A stretch of DNA of 64,000 bases, from NCBI GenBank assembly GCA_023954375.1, contig JAMLIC010000017.1, forward strand, positions 105,688 through 169,687. The letters run 5' to 3'. Positions 17,331 to 26,888 of the stretch are shown here, piece after piece (the first letter of the stretch is position 1; every line of letters starts with the position of its first letter). A program made the translations under genes and the position numbers. The notes under the pieces were generated by a model. The model had not been told where the DNA came from. It ran no database searches and saw nothing but the letters and a program-made list of their open reading frames with translations. This DNA is from Planctomycetota bacterium (GTDB lineage: Bacteria; Planctomycetota; J058).

Positions 17331-18689
17331 CTAGGGAGTCGCGCGCACCTCGAGCGGGTGGTCCCACTCGTTCAGGTACTGCTGGTGGTCCCCCACCTGG
17401 AACGGCGGCGCCGCGTACCACACCACGTAGTCGCCCGGGTAGGTGCCCTCGCGCAGCCCGCGCATGTCGACGTAGTAGCCGTTCGTCCCGAAGGCCCCCG
17501 GCTCGAACTCGATCCCGGCGTCGCTCTCGGGCCGGCGGTGGTACTCGTCGTCGATGTAGACCAGCCGGTTCGTCGGCCGCCGCATGCCCTCCGGGATCAC
17601 GAACTTGGTGATGATCGCGCCGTCGGGCCCGAACATGCAGTTCCACTCCGGCCAGTCCAGCTTCAGCCCGCGCTCGGCCGCCGAGGTGCGCCCGTCGATG
17701 TCGACGGGGTCGGGGTTGTGCGAGTTGTAGAACTTCCAGCCCTTGGCCTCCTTCGACAGGTCCATGCACAGCGTGTAGGACGACTCGCCCGACTTGTCGA
17801 GGTTCACCGGGCAGCGGGCGTTGGTCGGCATCGAGACCTTGTTCGGCCAGAGCATCACGTAGGAGTCCGGCGCCGAGGCCCACATGCCCAGGGCCAGGTA
17901 GACCTGCAGGAGGTTCTGCGCGATCACGCGGATCGGCCCGGCCCGCCAGGCGCCGAGCTCGACGCGGATGTCGTTGCTCTGGCGCACGACCTCGACCCAC
18001 ATGAACGAGACGACGGCGCGCACGATCGTGCTGTCGATCACGTTGGGCCCGCGGCGGCTGGGGACCTCGTCGAAGAACGAGGCGAAGGTGGCGCGGACGG
18101 CGTTCTTGCGCGAGCGGTCGTTGTCGAACAGGAAGCGCTCGCCCTGCCACGTCCAGGTCACGTCGCCCTTGCCGTGGTCGCGCGAGGAGAGGTTCACGAG
18201 CGAGGCGTTCACGCGCCCGGGCACGATCGGGCCGTCGAAGCGGAACACGTAGATCCAGGCCAGCCCGCCGGTGAGCGGGTCCTTGACCTCGAGCTCCTGC
18301 GCGGCCGTGTGGCCCGGGACGAGCCCGTAGCGCTCGGGGCTGAGCCGGTCGCCGGCGTCGCGCGACAGGAACACCAGCTCGTCGTTGTCGTCCATGAGCC
18401 CGCGGTCCTCGTCGCGGACCCGCTTGTCGGGCGGCCCCTGGTCGTAGCAGTAGGTGCCGGCGGCGTTGCGCTCGTCGATCTGGTAGATGATCGGCACCGG
18501 GAAGCCGCCGCGCGCCGCGTAGACGCGCAGCCGGGCGATCGAGGCGCCGAGGATCTTCGGGCCGAGCACGCGGCCCGGCACCACCACGGTGTCCACCGTC
18601 CGCGTCAGCGTGCGCGGGGCCGGGGCCTGGGCGCCCGCGAGGCCAGGGACCCCGAAAACCGCGAGCAGCACGAGCGCGATCCTGCGCAC
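17331..18689 (-). CDS. Exported protein of unknown function
   Basis: The 452-residue product begins MRRIALVLLAVFGVPGLAGA, a Sec signal peptide with likely cleavage after AGA. The mature protein is beta-rich with segments such as GPKILGASIARLRVYA, DDNDELVFLSRDAGDR, GKGDVTWTWQGERFLFDNDR and WPEWNCMFGPDGAIIT, and five cysteines (in TYCYDQ, NARCPVN, YTLCMDL and EWNCMFG). I have the impression that the DDNDELVFLSRDAGDR type of segment recurs in exported proteins of other soil bacteria, but I cannot name a family. It is transcribed away from the pseudokinase operon, from a divergent region of about 190 bp. Confidence 0.7.
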   Translation of the reverse strand: MRRIALVLLAVFGVPGLAGAQAPAPRTLTRTVDTVVVPGRVLGPKILGASIARLRVYAARGGFPVPIIYQIDERNAAGTYCYDQGPPDKRVRDEDRGLMDDNDELVFLSRDAGDRLSPERYGLVPGHTAAQELEVKDPLTGGLAWIYVFRFDGPIVPGRVNASLVNLSSRDHGKGDVTWTWQGERFLFDNDRSRKNAVRATFASFFDEVPSRRGPNVIDSTIVRAVVSFMWVEVVRQSNDIRVELGAWRAGPIRVIAQNLLQVYLALGMWASAPDSYVMLWPNKVSMPTNARCPVNLDKSGESSYTLCMDLSKEAKGWKFYNSHNPDPVDIDGRTSAAERGLKLDWPEWNCMFGPDGAIITKFVIPEGMRRPTNRLVYIDDEYHRRPESDAGIEFEPGAFGTNGYYVDMRGLREGTYPGDYVVWYAAPPFQVGDHQQYLNEWDHPLEVRATP

Positions 18690-18810
18690 CAGACCCGACC
18701 CCCGTTCCTGCCCTTCGGCCGCACGAGGGTATGGGCGCGGCCGCGCGCGGACAAGCCCCCCCGGAGGCGCGGCCCCCGCGGAAGCGCCGGAGACGGCGTC
18801 GCTTCCGCCG

Positions 18811-18839
18811 TTGACGCAGGGATTTACCTGCGCTACCTT
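18811..18839 (+). promoter_or_regulatory. Sigma-70-type promoter for the pseudokinase/Hsp70 operon
   Basis: TTGACG at 18811-18816, a 17-base spacer and TACCTT at 18834-18839 match the housekeeping consensus in spacing and in most key positions. The first gene starts 45 bases later at 18885 after a GGGGGAG ribosome-binding site. Confidence 0.6.
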
Positions 18840-18884
18840 CCGCCGCTCGTCCCGGGACCTGCGTCACGAAGGGGGAGCGTGCCC

Positions 18885-21800
18885 ATGTCGTCCGAGGCCC
18901 CGAGCCACGTCGCCGGCTACACGGTCATGCGGAAGCTCCGCGTCGGCGTGTTCGGCGCCGACTACCTCGGCCACAGCAGCGAGGGGCTGCGCCTGGTCAA
19001 GCTCCTGCGCGAGGGCGAGGGCCTCGCCGTGCCGGAGGAGGCCTACGCGGCCCTGGCGGGCGACGCCCACCTCCTCCACTTCGAGGCCGGCGCGGCGCTC
19101 AGCCAGGACCAGCGCGTCCTCACCGCCCACACCCTCCAGGCCGCCGCCTTCGGCGTGCTCGTCGGCGGCAGCCCGCTGCAGAACGAGTGCCTCGAGACGA
19201 CCCGCGAGTTCGACACCGACCAGCGCGTCGCCTCCACCCTCCGCGGCACCACCCTCGTCCAGCGCGTCCAGCTCCTCCTCCAGGTCGCGAAGGCGGTGGC
19301 CCGCCTGCACGAGGCCGGTCGCACCCACCCCTACGTCACCCCCTGGAACGTCGTCCTCGACGCCGACCAGGCGCGGCTCGCCGAGGTCGGCCTCGGCTAC
19401 CGCCCCGACGACCCCAAGTTCGACGCGGCGCGCGTCCCGGAGGACGTCCTCGTCTACCTGGCCCCCGAGGTGCAGCGGGCGATCGCACAGCGGACCGTCG
19501 TGCAGGTGTCGCCGGCCGCCGACGTCTACGCGCTCGCCGCGACCGCCCGCTCGGTGCTCCTGAACCACGTGGCCGACCCGGCGCCGTCGAAGCAGCCGGC
19601 CGCGGCGCGCCGCGACCTCGTGCTCGCCGGCGCCGGCCTGCGGCTCGACCCGCACAAGGCCTACTCGCGCGAGCTCGAGGCGCTCCTGAAGGCGTGCCTC
19701 TCGCCCGACCCGTCGCGTCGCCCGACGGCGGCGCAGCTCGCGGCGCGGCTCGACGAGCTCGTCCGGGCCGACCGGGTCGCCTACACGCCGCCGCCGGTGT
19801 GGCCGCTCTACGCCGGGATCAGCGCCGGCGTCGTGGCGGCGCTGCTCCTCGTGATCTTCGTCGTCGTGCCGCTCCTGCGCGGCCCGGCCGACCTCGTGAA
19901 GGCGCGCCGGGCCTACGCCGCGGCCACCCGGCAGGCCGACCTCGCCGCCCGCGAGGAGGCGCTGAAGGCGGCGACCGTCACCCTGGGCGAGGGGAAGGTC
20001 GAGGTCCTGCCGGAGGCGCGGCGCCTCCTCGCCGTCACCCGCTACGTGCGCTGGGCCCGCTCGCAGAAGGACGCCGCCGCCGCGCCGGCGGAGGGCGCCC
20101 CGGACCTGGCGGCGGTCCTGGCCGAGCTCGAGCGCGAGGTGGTGACCGGCCACACGGACGGCCTCGCCCAGGCGACCCGCCTCGTCGTGGCGACGCTCCG
20201 CCGCTGGGAGCTGGGCGGCCCCGCGCGCGAGGCCGCCGACAAGGCGCTCGACGAGCTGGCGAGGGCGGACGTCCGCCCCGAGGCCCTGCGCGACCTCGCG
20301 GCCGCGGCCCGCGCGCTGACGGCCACCGGGGAGGAGCGGCGCCCCTCGCCGGACGAGCTGACCCGCTGGGCCGAGGCGGCCGCGAGCGCCAGCGCCGACG
20401 CCGGCTTCCTGGCCCAGGGCTACCCGGCCCACGCCGAGCGCGACGGCTACGAGGCCGACCCCGAGGTGCAGGAGAAGCCGGTCGCGGTGGGCCTCGACTC
20501 GGCCTGGCTCGGCCGCCTGATCGCCGGGCGCGTCCAGACCCTCCTCGGCCGCCACGAGGACGCGCGCTCGAAGCTCGCCGCCGCCCACGACGTCTCGACC
20601 TTCGCCACGGCCGCCGCCTACGGGCTCGAGCTGGCCGCGCGCGCCACGCGCCCCGAGGACCTGGCGCTGGCGCGGAAGCTCCTCGACGCCGCGCGCGCCC
20701 GCCGGGGCCCGTTCGCCGAGGCCCTCCTGGCGCAGGGTCGGATCGAGCTGCGCGAGGCCCACGCGGCGGGCCAGGCCGCGGGCTACGCGCGCGCGGCCGA
20801 CGCCTTCCAGCAGGCGACGGGCGTCCCGGCCGACACGCCGGGCCTCGACGTGGCGAAGGCCGCGCTCGAGCTCGAGCTCGCGGCGCGGCTCCACGAGGCC
20901 GCCGCCCTCGCGGCGACCCCCGAGCAGGCCGACGAGGCCCTGCGCCGGCTCGACGCGCTCGCCCGCCGGATCCAGGACGCGCTCCCCGCGGCGCTCGACA
21001 CCTACGGCCCCGACCTGGGCATCGCCCGCGGCGTCGCCCGCGCCAACAAGGGCCAGCCCGCGGCCGCCGACCTCGCGGCGCTGTTCAAGGGGGGCCAGGT
21101 GGCGCAGGGGTTCGCCGAGCTCCCGCCGCTCGACCCGCCGCCCGTCACGCGCGCGCTCGGCCGGGCGAAGGCGATCCAGGCGATCACCGCCGAGAACCTG
21201 GCCCGCGCCGAGGCGCTGTCGGCCACGCCGAAGCGCGAGGACGTGGCCGCCGCCGAGCGGGCGCTCGACGACGTCCTGCGCATCGCCGCCATGCCGGAGG
21301 CGAAGGGCGCCCTCGACATGGCCCGCGTCCACCTCGCGCACGCGAGGGTCCTCATCGGCAAGTTCCTCACGAGCGACGGCCGCGCCGCCGAGGACGCCCT
21401 GGCCGCCGCCCGCAAGGCCTACCAGGACGCGCGCGACGCGGCCGACGTCGCCACGCCCGAGGGGGCGCAGCGCTGGCTCGACGCCCTCAAGGGCCGGCTC
21501 GACATCGCCGCGCGGCAGCTGCAGAAGCTCGGGCAGGCCGCCTCGATCGAGCAGGCCCTGCCGGTCCTGCGCCAGGCGCGCAAGGACCTCGCCGAGGCCG
21601 CCGCCGGCGTGCCGCGCCCCGTCCAGCGCCTGTTCGAGGCGTTCCTGCCCGACCAGCAGCGGGGGCTGCGGCTCCTGCAGCTCGAGAAGGTCGAGGCCTG
21701 GGCGGAGCAGCGCCGGGCGGAGTGGAACGCGATCGACGTCGCCGCGCCCCGCTACCCCGAGGACGTGGCCACGCAGGAGCTCGCCACGCTGGAGGAGACG

Positions 21801-22859
21801 GCGGACCTGTTCCGGGTCGACGGCCGCTACGAGGCGCAGGACCACCCGCTGCGGTTCCGGCTGGGGACGCTCCTCCGCTGGATGTCGCTCCTCGACCGGG
21901 CCAGGCGGCTGAACCCCAAGGTCTACGAGCACACGCGCGCGGCGCTCGAGCTCACCGACCCGATCGACGCGCACGACGAGCCGCGCGTCGAGCCCCTGCG
22001 CGAGCGGCTGAACTACCTGGTCGGCTGGGTGGCGCTCAACGAGGGCGCCTCGCTCGCCGGGCAGCTGAGCGACCCGAAGGCCTTCGGCTACGACGCCCTG
22101 GCGCGCGCCGCCGGCGCGCGGGACTTCAACGACCTGCGCGCGCGCGTGGCCAGCAAGGACGGCTTCACCGCCCGCTCGCCCGACGCCGTGCGGGCGATCG
22201 CGGCGGACATCGTCGCCACCTACGAGAGCGGGCCGCAGGCGGTGCCGCCCGACCCCAAGCCCGGGACGGAGCTCCGGGGCGCGCGCGAGATCATGCAGCG
22301 GATGGACTTCGCCACGCGCATCGACGCGCGCAACGCCGGCGCGTTCCTGATCCTCGCCCGCGTGCAGTTCTCCATGGGCCCCGAGCAGTACGAGCCGGCC
22401 TTCCGCAACGCGCAGCGGGCCTACGAGCTGGCGCAGGCGGCCGGGCCGCAGGGGCTCGGGACGCTCGTGCAGGCGTCGCGGCTCTACTGCTACGCGCGCT
22501 CGCAGATGCCGGGGAGCGAGGAGGCGATCGCCGGGCAGGAGCTCCGCGCGATCGCCACGCGCGGGCGCGACGCCGCGCGCGACCTCTTCCAGCGCGACCA
22601 GGCGGCGCAGAACGCGTCCTTCAACTACGGCCCGGCCTACTGGGTGGCCAAGAGCTTCTACGTGAAGGGGCAGCAGCTCCGCGCGCAGAACAAGACGGCG
22701 GACGCGATCGCCGAGCTCGACCAGGCCGTGCGCGCATACGACGAGTTCGAGCGCCTCGTCGCCGGCCGCGACGCCCCCGCCGAGGCGGCCCAGGCCGACC
22801 ACGTCCGCGAGAAGCTCAACGCCAACAACCTGCTCCGCGTCCTGCGAAGCACGAGGTGA
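18885..22859 (+). CDS. Membrane pseudokinase with large TPR-like extracytoplasmic region
   Basis: The 1324-residue product has the outline of a Ser/Thr kinase (residues about 8-295), but the active site is gone. The glycine loop is LRVGVFGADY; a lysine remains in LRLVKLL; where HRDxKxxN should be there is THPYVTPWNV (about 145-155); where DFG should be there is AEVGLG (about 165-170). APEVQ and the later RRPTAAQLA helix are kept. It should therefore bind a partner or nucleotide without transferring phosphate. A transmembrane helix (about 306-330, AGVVAALLLVIFVVV) is followed by roughly 990 residues of alpha-helical repeats rich in Ala. It is first in the operon and five bases from the lipoprotein gene, suggesting the helical tail works with the lipoprotein outside the membrane. 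Confidence 0.8.
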   Translation: MSSEAPSHVAGYTVMRKLRVGVFGADYLGHSSEGLRLVKLLREGEGLAVPEEAYAALAGDAHLLHFEAGAALSQDQRVLTAHTLQAAAFGVLVGGSPLQNECLETTREFDTDQRVASTLRGTTLVQRVQLLLQVAKAVARLHEAGRTHPYVTPWNVVLDADQARLAEVGLGYRPDDPKFDAARVPEDVLVYLAPEVQRAIAQRTVVQVSPAADVYALAATARSVLLNHVADPAPSKQPAAARRDLVLAGAGLRLDPHKAYSRELEALLKACLSPDPSRRPTAAQLAARLDELVRADRVAYTPPPVWPLYAGISAGVVAALLLVIFVVVPLLRGPADLVKARRAYAAATRQADLAAREEALKAATVTLGEGKVEVLPEARRLLAVTRYVRWARSQKDAAAAPAEGAPDLAAVLAELEREVVTGHTDGLAQATRLVVATLRRWELGGPAREAADKALDELARADVRPEALRDLAAAARALTATGEERRPSPDELTRWAEAAASASADAGFLAQGYPAHAERDGYEADPEVQEKPVAVGLDSAWLGRLIAGRVQTLLGRHEDARSKLAAAHDVSTFATAAAYGLELAARATRPEDLALARKLLDAARARRGPFAEALLAQGRIELREAHAAGQAAGYARAADAFQQATGVPADTPGLDVAKAALELELAARLHEAAALAATPEQADEALRRLDALARRIQDALPAALDTYGPDLGIARGVARANKGQPAAADLAALFKGGQVAQGFAELPPLDPPPVTRALGRAKAIQAITAENLARAEALSATPKREDVAAAERALDDVLRIAAMPEAKGALDMARVHLAHARVLIGKFLTSDGRAAEDALAAARKAYQDARDAADVATPEGAQRWLDALKGRLDIAARQLQKLGQAASIEQALPVLRQARKDLAEAAAGVPRPVQRLFEAFLPDQQRGLRLLQLEKVEAWAEQRRAEWNAIDVAAPRYPEDVATQELATLEETADLFRVDGRYEAQDHPLRFRLGTLLRWMSLLDRARRLNPKVYEHTRAALELTDPIDAHDEPRVEPLRERLNYLVGWVALNEGASLAGQLSDPKAFGYDALARAAGARDFNDLRARVASKDGFTARSPDAVRAIAADIVATYESGPQAVPPDPKPGTELRGAREIMQRMDFATRIDARNAGAFLILARVQFSMGPEQYEPAFRNAQRAYELAQAAGPQGLGTLVQASRLYCYARSQMPGSEEAIAGQELRAIATRGRDAARDLFQRDQAAQNASFNYGPAYWVAKSFYVKGQQLRAQNKTADAIAELDQAVRAYDEFERLVAGRDAPAEAAQADHVREKLNANNLLRVLRSTR

Positions 22860-22864
22860 GCCCG

Positions 22865-24064
22865 ATGGCCCCGACCCCGCGCGTCCTCGCCCTGCTGGCC
22901 CTGGCGGCCGCCCTCCAGGGCTGCGCCAGCCCGTGCGAGGGGTTCAACCCCTACCGGGAGTACAAGCGCCAGCCCGAGAAGGGCAACTCGGACAAGCCGG
23001 CCGTCGACGTGGCGCCCGGCCGCTTCTACCTGGCCTGCTACGTGGCCCGCGCCGAGGACGACGGCTTCGCCAAGCAGGCGATCGACAAGGCCCTGCAGGA
23101 GAGCGGCGGCGGCGGCGTCACCCAGGTCTCGGGCGAGGAGCGCACCGGGCTCCTGCGCCGGTTCGCGCACGCCACCGGCGGCCCCTACTGGGACAGCCCG
23201 CAGTCGGCCGGGCTGCGCCTGCGCGTGGGGCAGTACCGCGTCGTGTTCGACGCCGCGTCGCTCAACCTCGCCTCCGACTTCGACGTCGAGTGGACCGCCG
23301 GCCCCGACGGGCAGAACCAGCCGCTCGTCCTGCCGGTGAACACCGACGGCTCGCACGTGACGCTCGTCCACAACGGGCGGACCGAGTACGAGCTCATCTT
23401 CGACGGCGAGAAGGTGACCGAGCGCGGCGGCCTCCTCGTGCCGAGCGGCTACGACAAGCCGAGCGGCGCGCGGCGGTTCCAGCCGGTGCCCTTCCGGCTC
23501 AAGTTCGGCGCGCGCGGCCAGGGCGGGCTCGTGCAGGCCGGCGAGGAGATCCGGATCGAGCCCAAGGCCGAGGACGTGAAGGTCATCGACGACCCGAAGC
23601 TCCTCCTGTTCGAGGTCAACGGCTTCGCGGGCGACATGAGCGCGTTCCTCTGCCACCTGCTCAGCCGCGACCTCAAGGTCGGCCAGAGCGACGACGACCC
23701 CAACGCCCCGATCGTCTCGTTCACCATGCGCCAGACCGACGTGTGGCTGAACGCGACCGTCGGCAAGGGCGCGGCGGCGATGACCCTCAAGGCCGACTGG
23801 ACGGTGTTCAACGCCGCCGACCGCGCCTCGTCGCTGCAGGTCGAGGTGCCGGGCGTGGGCACGTTCAGCGAGTCGGACGACGCCGGCCGCGGCCACACGC
23901 TCACGCAGCGCTTCGACGGCGTGAACCTGATCATCGAGTTCTCGGTCCAGCTCGACCCGAGCAAGCGGCCCGAGGGCGAGTTCGTGACCTTCAGCTACCG
24001 CATCGGCGGCAGCGGGCCCGAGTCGCGCGAGCGGGTGCGGCACTCGCTCGCGGCGCCGAAGTAG
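22865..24064 (+). CDS. Lipoprotein of unknown function
   Basis: A 399-residue lipoprotein. The leader MAPTPRVLALLALAAALQGC carries the lipobox LQGC, so C20 should be acylated. The mature part is beta-rich: residues 40-150 hold FYLACYVARAED and LRLRVGQYRVVFDAASLN, residues 150-210 a strand-turn region with YELIFDGEKVTERGG, and the C-terminal third WTVFNAADRASSLQVEVPG and FVTFSYRIGG, likely immunoglobulin-like. No enzyme motif was found. It sits between the pseudokinase (5 bp) and the dynamin-like GTPase (19 bp), so it is a candidate outer or periplasmic partner of the pseudokinase. Confidence 0.75.
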   Translation: MAPTPRVLALLALAAALQGCASPCEGFNPYREYKRQPEKGNSDKPAVDVAPGRFYLACYVARAEDDGFAKQAIDKALQESGGGGVTQVSGEERTGLLRRFAHATGGPYWDSPQSAGLRLRVGQYRVVFDAASLNLASDFDVEWTAGPDGQNQPLVLPVNTDGSHVTLVHNGRTEYELIFDGEKVTERGGLLVPSGYDKPSGARRFQPVPFRLKFGARGQGGLVQAGEEIRIEPKAEDVKVIDDPKLLLFEVNGFAGDMSAFLCHLLSRDLKVGQSDDDPNAPIVSFTMRQTDVWLNATVGKGAAAMTLKADWTVFNAADRASSLQVEVPGVGTFSESDDAGRGHTLTQRFDGVNLIIEFSVQLDPSKRPEGEFVTFSYRIGGSGPESRERVRHSLAAPK

Positions 24065-24083
24065 CCGGAGAGAGAGGGCGACC

Positions 24084-26408
24084 GTGGCCAACACACCCGA
24101 AGCGCTGCTGCAGAAGTACGACGACCTCTCGCGCATCGCCGGCTCCCTCTCGGAGCTCGGCGCGGCGCTCCAGGCGTCGCGCAGCTACCGCGAGCCGTTC
24201 CCCTGGGAGCAGTGGCGCGAGAAGCTCGACGCGCAGCTCGAGCAGCTCCGCGAGCGCCGCTTCCGCCTGGCGTTCGCCGGCGGCTTCTCGGTCGGCAAGT
24301 CCTACCTGGTGAGCGCGTTCCTCGGCCGGGCGGGGCTCCTGCCCAGCTACAACAAGCCGACGACCGGCGTCTGCTGCGGGATCCGCAAGGGCACGCGGCG
24401 CGTGCTCGAGGTGAGCTACTGGAGCCGCACCGAGTCGGACGAGATGCAGCGCTTCTACCTCAACGAGCTGGGCGTGCCGCGGAGCGTGCCCATCGCGGAG
24501 GGGCCGGCGGCGGTCGAGGCCATGAAGGCTCAGATCCCGGTCGAGAAGCGGCGGGTGATCGACGACTACACCTTCCTGCGCCGGGCGCACGAGAAGTACG
24601 CCCACAAGCTGGGCACGACCCACGAGGTCGAGATCACCGAGGTCCGCCCCGAGCACCGCGCCGCGCCGTCGGTCAAGGACTACCCCTGGCTCAACTACAT
24701 CCTCAAGGTCGACCCGACCGAGGGCGAGCCGAACCAGGACCTCCTGCGCGCGATCAAGCAGGTGATCATCCACGTCGACTCGCCCTACCTGTCGGACACG
24801 GTCGAGATCCTCGACCTCCCGGGCGCCGGCGCCAGCGACCCGCTCGACGGGTTCATCCAGCGCTACTTCCTGCACAAGAGCGACGGCGCCGTGGTCACGA
24901 CGCGGGCCACCGACCCGTTCGGCGAGCAGGAGCAGGCGGTGATCGACATCCTGCGCGAGAACCGCGGCTCGCTCGCCGGGCGCGTGTTCGTCACGGTCAC
25001 CATGTTCGACCGCCTGGCCGGCCCCGAGCTCGAGCCCGAGCGGCTCGACAAGGAGTACCGGGCGCTGCGCCGCCGCCTGCGCGAGGACGCGGGGCTCGGC
25101 GACGACACGCCGTTCTTCTACGTGTCGCCCTTCATCACGGCGCTCGCCGAGCGCGAGCGCACGGGCGAGAAGCTGACGGAGAACGACCAGAAGAGCCTCG
25201 CGGCGGCGCGCGCCTGGCCCGCCCCGCGCACGGGCGTGGCCGACCTCGACCGGCTGCTCGGCACCTACAAGAACGACGGCGGCCTGCCCGACGTCCGCGA
25301 CCTGCTGCTCAAGAGCTTCCGCTCGAGCATGGTGCGGCTGAAGGTGCAGCAGATCGCCCGCGGGCTCCAGCACCTGACGCATCAGCTCGAGGCGGCCTAC
25401 AAGAAGCGCTGGGAGGCCGCCCAGCGCGACTCGGCCCGCGAGGGCGCGCGGCGGATCACGGCGGCGATCAAGTACCTGCACGCGTCCAGGGACGGCTTCA
25501 CGAAGCGCTCGCAGCGCTTCCGCCGCGAGGTCGTGCAGAAGCAGCCGTTCGACGACGCGTTCAAGCAGGTGCTCGACCGGATCACGCAGCGGATCCAGCT
25601 CTTCATGCAGCGCTGCAGCGAGGACCGCCTGCGCCAGGAGTTCGACGGCCTGGGCGGCGGCCGCGACCCGGTGGAGCTCCTGAACCGCTTCCGCGAGGCG
25701 ACCGAGGCGGCGCTGCTCGAGGAGTTCAGCGAGCTCATCTGGGACCGCGCCCCGCGCCCGACCTTCTCGATGACGCCGGACGACGACCTCGATGACGGGC
25801 TCCCCGAGGCCGAGCCGGACCACCACCCCGTGCCGCCGCTCGCGCCCGACCTGCGCGGGGCGCTCCGCCGTCACATCCGGGACGGCTACTACGCGGCGAT
25901 CGGCAAGGACGAGCTGCACACGCTGGTGCAGAACCTCCTGCCGAACAACCCCGACGAGCGCGTCTTCTTCCAGCGCGTGTTCGACGAGCTGGACCTCGCC
26001 CTCGAGATCACCACGCGCAACTTCGTCACGCGCGAGGCGCTCGAGCTCAACGACAGCACCGAGTTCGACGACCTCGCCAAGGGCTCGTCCGAGTTCCCCG
26101 ACTGGGCCCGGCGCTACGGCAAGGACTACGGGCAGGCCTTCCAGAAGCGGCTCGAGCGCTACTGCCGCAACCTCAAGGGCTACCTGTGGAACCTCTACTT
26201 CAAGCACCTCGAGGAGGCCGAGGGGCGCCTGGGCGGCTTCCTCGGCAGCGACGACCTGCTCGGCCTGGTGACGGTCCACATCGACGACATCGAGCTCCCC
26301 AACGCCGGCGGCGCGCTCGGCTCGCCGGCGCAGCTCCTCGAGCACATGGAGAAGTGGAAGACCGTCGACGCGGCGATCACCACGCTCGAGCGCGAGGTCG
26401 CGGGGTAG
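24084..26408 (+). CDS. Dynamin-like large GTPase (SrfC-type)
   Basis: The 774-residue GTPase should couple GTP hydrolysis to membrane or complex remodelling. G1 is AGGFSVGKSYLV (about residue 66-74), switch I threonines lie in NKPTTGVCCG (about 93), G3 is ILDLPGAGASDPLD (about 244), and VTMFDRLAG (about 306) is in place of the canonical TKxD, as in some dynamin-related proteins. From about residue 400 the protein is long alpha-helical with coiled-coil character (MVRLKVQQIARGLQHLTHQL and later), resembling the helical stalk of SrfC-like proteins. It starts with GTG at 24084 after GGAGAGAGAGGG. It shares the operon with an Hsp70, which is the SrfB-SrfC pairing known elsewhere. Confidence 0.85.
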   Translation: MANTPEALLQKYDDLSRIAGSLSELGAALQASRSYREPFPWEQWREKLDAQLEQLRERRFRLAFAGGFSVGKSYLVSAFLGRAGLLPSYNKPTTGVCCGIRKGTRRVLEVSYWSRTESDEMQRFYLNELGVPRSVPIAEGPAAVEAMKAQIPVEKRRVIDDYTFLRRAHEKYAHKLGTTHEVEITEVRPEHRAAPSVKDYPWLNYILKVDPTEGEPNQDLLRAIKQVIIHVDSPYLSDTVEILDLPGAGASDPLDGFIQRYFLHKSDGAVVTTRATDPFGEQEQAVIDILRENRGSLAGRVFVTVTMFDRLAGPELEPERLDKEYRALRRRLREDAGLGDDTPFFYVSPFITALAERERTGEKLTENDQKSLAAARAWPAPRTGVADLDRLLGTYKNDGGLPDVRDLLLKSFRSSMVRLKVQQIARGLQHLTHQLEAAYKKRWEAAQRDSAREGARRITAAIKYLHASRDGFTKRSQRFRREVVQKQPFDDAFKQVLDRITQRIQLFMQRCSEDRLRQEFDGLGGGRDPVELLNRFREATEAALLEEFSELIWDRAPRPTFSMTPDDDLDDGLPEAEPDHHPVPPLAPDLRGALRRHIRDGYYAAIGKDELHTLVQNLLPNNPDERVFFQRVFDELDLALEITTRNFVTREALELNDSTEFDDLAKGSSEFPDWARRYGKDYGQAFQKRLERYCRNLKGYLWNLYFKHLEEAEGRLGGFLGSDDLLGLVTVHIDDIELPNAGGALGSPAQLLEHMEKWKTVDAAITTLEREVAG

Positions 26409-26412
26409 CGCG

Positions 26413-26805
26413 GTGCGCGCGGCGGCGCTCGGGGTCGCGCTCGTCGTGTGCGCCTCGTGCGCGTCGCCCTCGCCGGACGTGCCTGCCGAGGTCGCTGTCG
26501 TCGAGGAGGAGAGCGAGGCGCTCCTCCAGGCAGAGGAGGCGCGCCGCGCGCTGATCGTCCTCCTCGAGGAGCGCCCCCAGGACGCGCTCACGATGACGCT
26601 GCCGTCGCTTCGGCGGGGCGAGCGCGCCGGGGACGGGGCGATCGTGAAGATCGGCGCGTGGCGCCTCGACCTCGAGGCGAAGACGTTCTACGGCGCCGTC
26701 TGGACCGGGGGCGTCGCGCACGACGCCACCGGCCGCTTCGAGCGACCCGCGGGCAGCCGCGGCTGGCGCGCGGTCGTGACCGAGGAGCGCCGGGCGTGCC
26801 GCTGA
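26413..26805 (+). CDS. Small lipoprotein-like exported protein
   Basis: A 130-residue product from a GTG start four bases after the GTPase stop. The leader MRAAALGVALVVCASC ends in a cysteine-rich motif (VCAS-C) that resembles a lipobox. A Glu-rich helix (EEESEALLQAEEARRALI) follows and then a beta segment IGAWRLDLEAKTFYGAVW. Function unknown. Tight spacing says it belongs to the operon. Confidence 0.6.
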   Translation: MRAAALGVALVVCASCASPSPDVPAEVAVVEEESEALLQAEEARRALIVLLEERPQDALTMTLPSLRRGERAGDGAIVKIGAWRLDLEAKTFYGAVWTGGVAHDATGRFERPAGSRGWRAVVTEERRACR

Positions 26806-26818
26806 GGCGCGCGCGTCG

Positions 26819-26888
26819 CCGGGGACGACGAGCCCATGGCTGACCCGGTCCTCCGGGGACGACGAGCCCATGGCTGACCCGGTCCTCC
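26819..26888 (+). repeat. Perfect 34-bp tandem duplication spanning a start codon
   Basis: A 34-bp unit occurs twice, 26821-26854 and 26855-26888 (two further bases match upstream), without mismatch. Both copies contain CCATGGCTGACCCGGTCCT. The first ATG (26836) opens only a 13-codon frame whose TGA (26875-26877) overlaps the real start; the second ATG (26870) begins the membrane protein. It is a recent duplication that made an upstream mini-ORF. Confidence 0.9.

Noticed and set aside
16629..18884. A protein of over 2000 residues starting at 16629
   Set aside because: The first part has no protein-like pattern and covers the repeat and the antisense of another gene. The true start is 18885.
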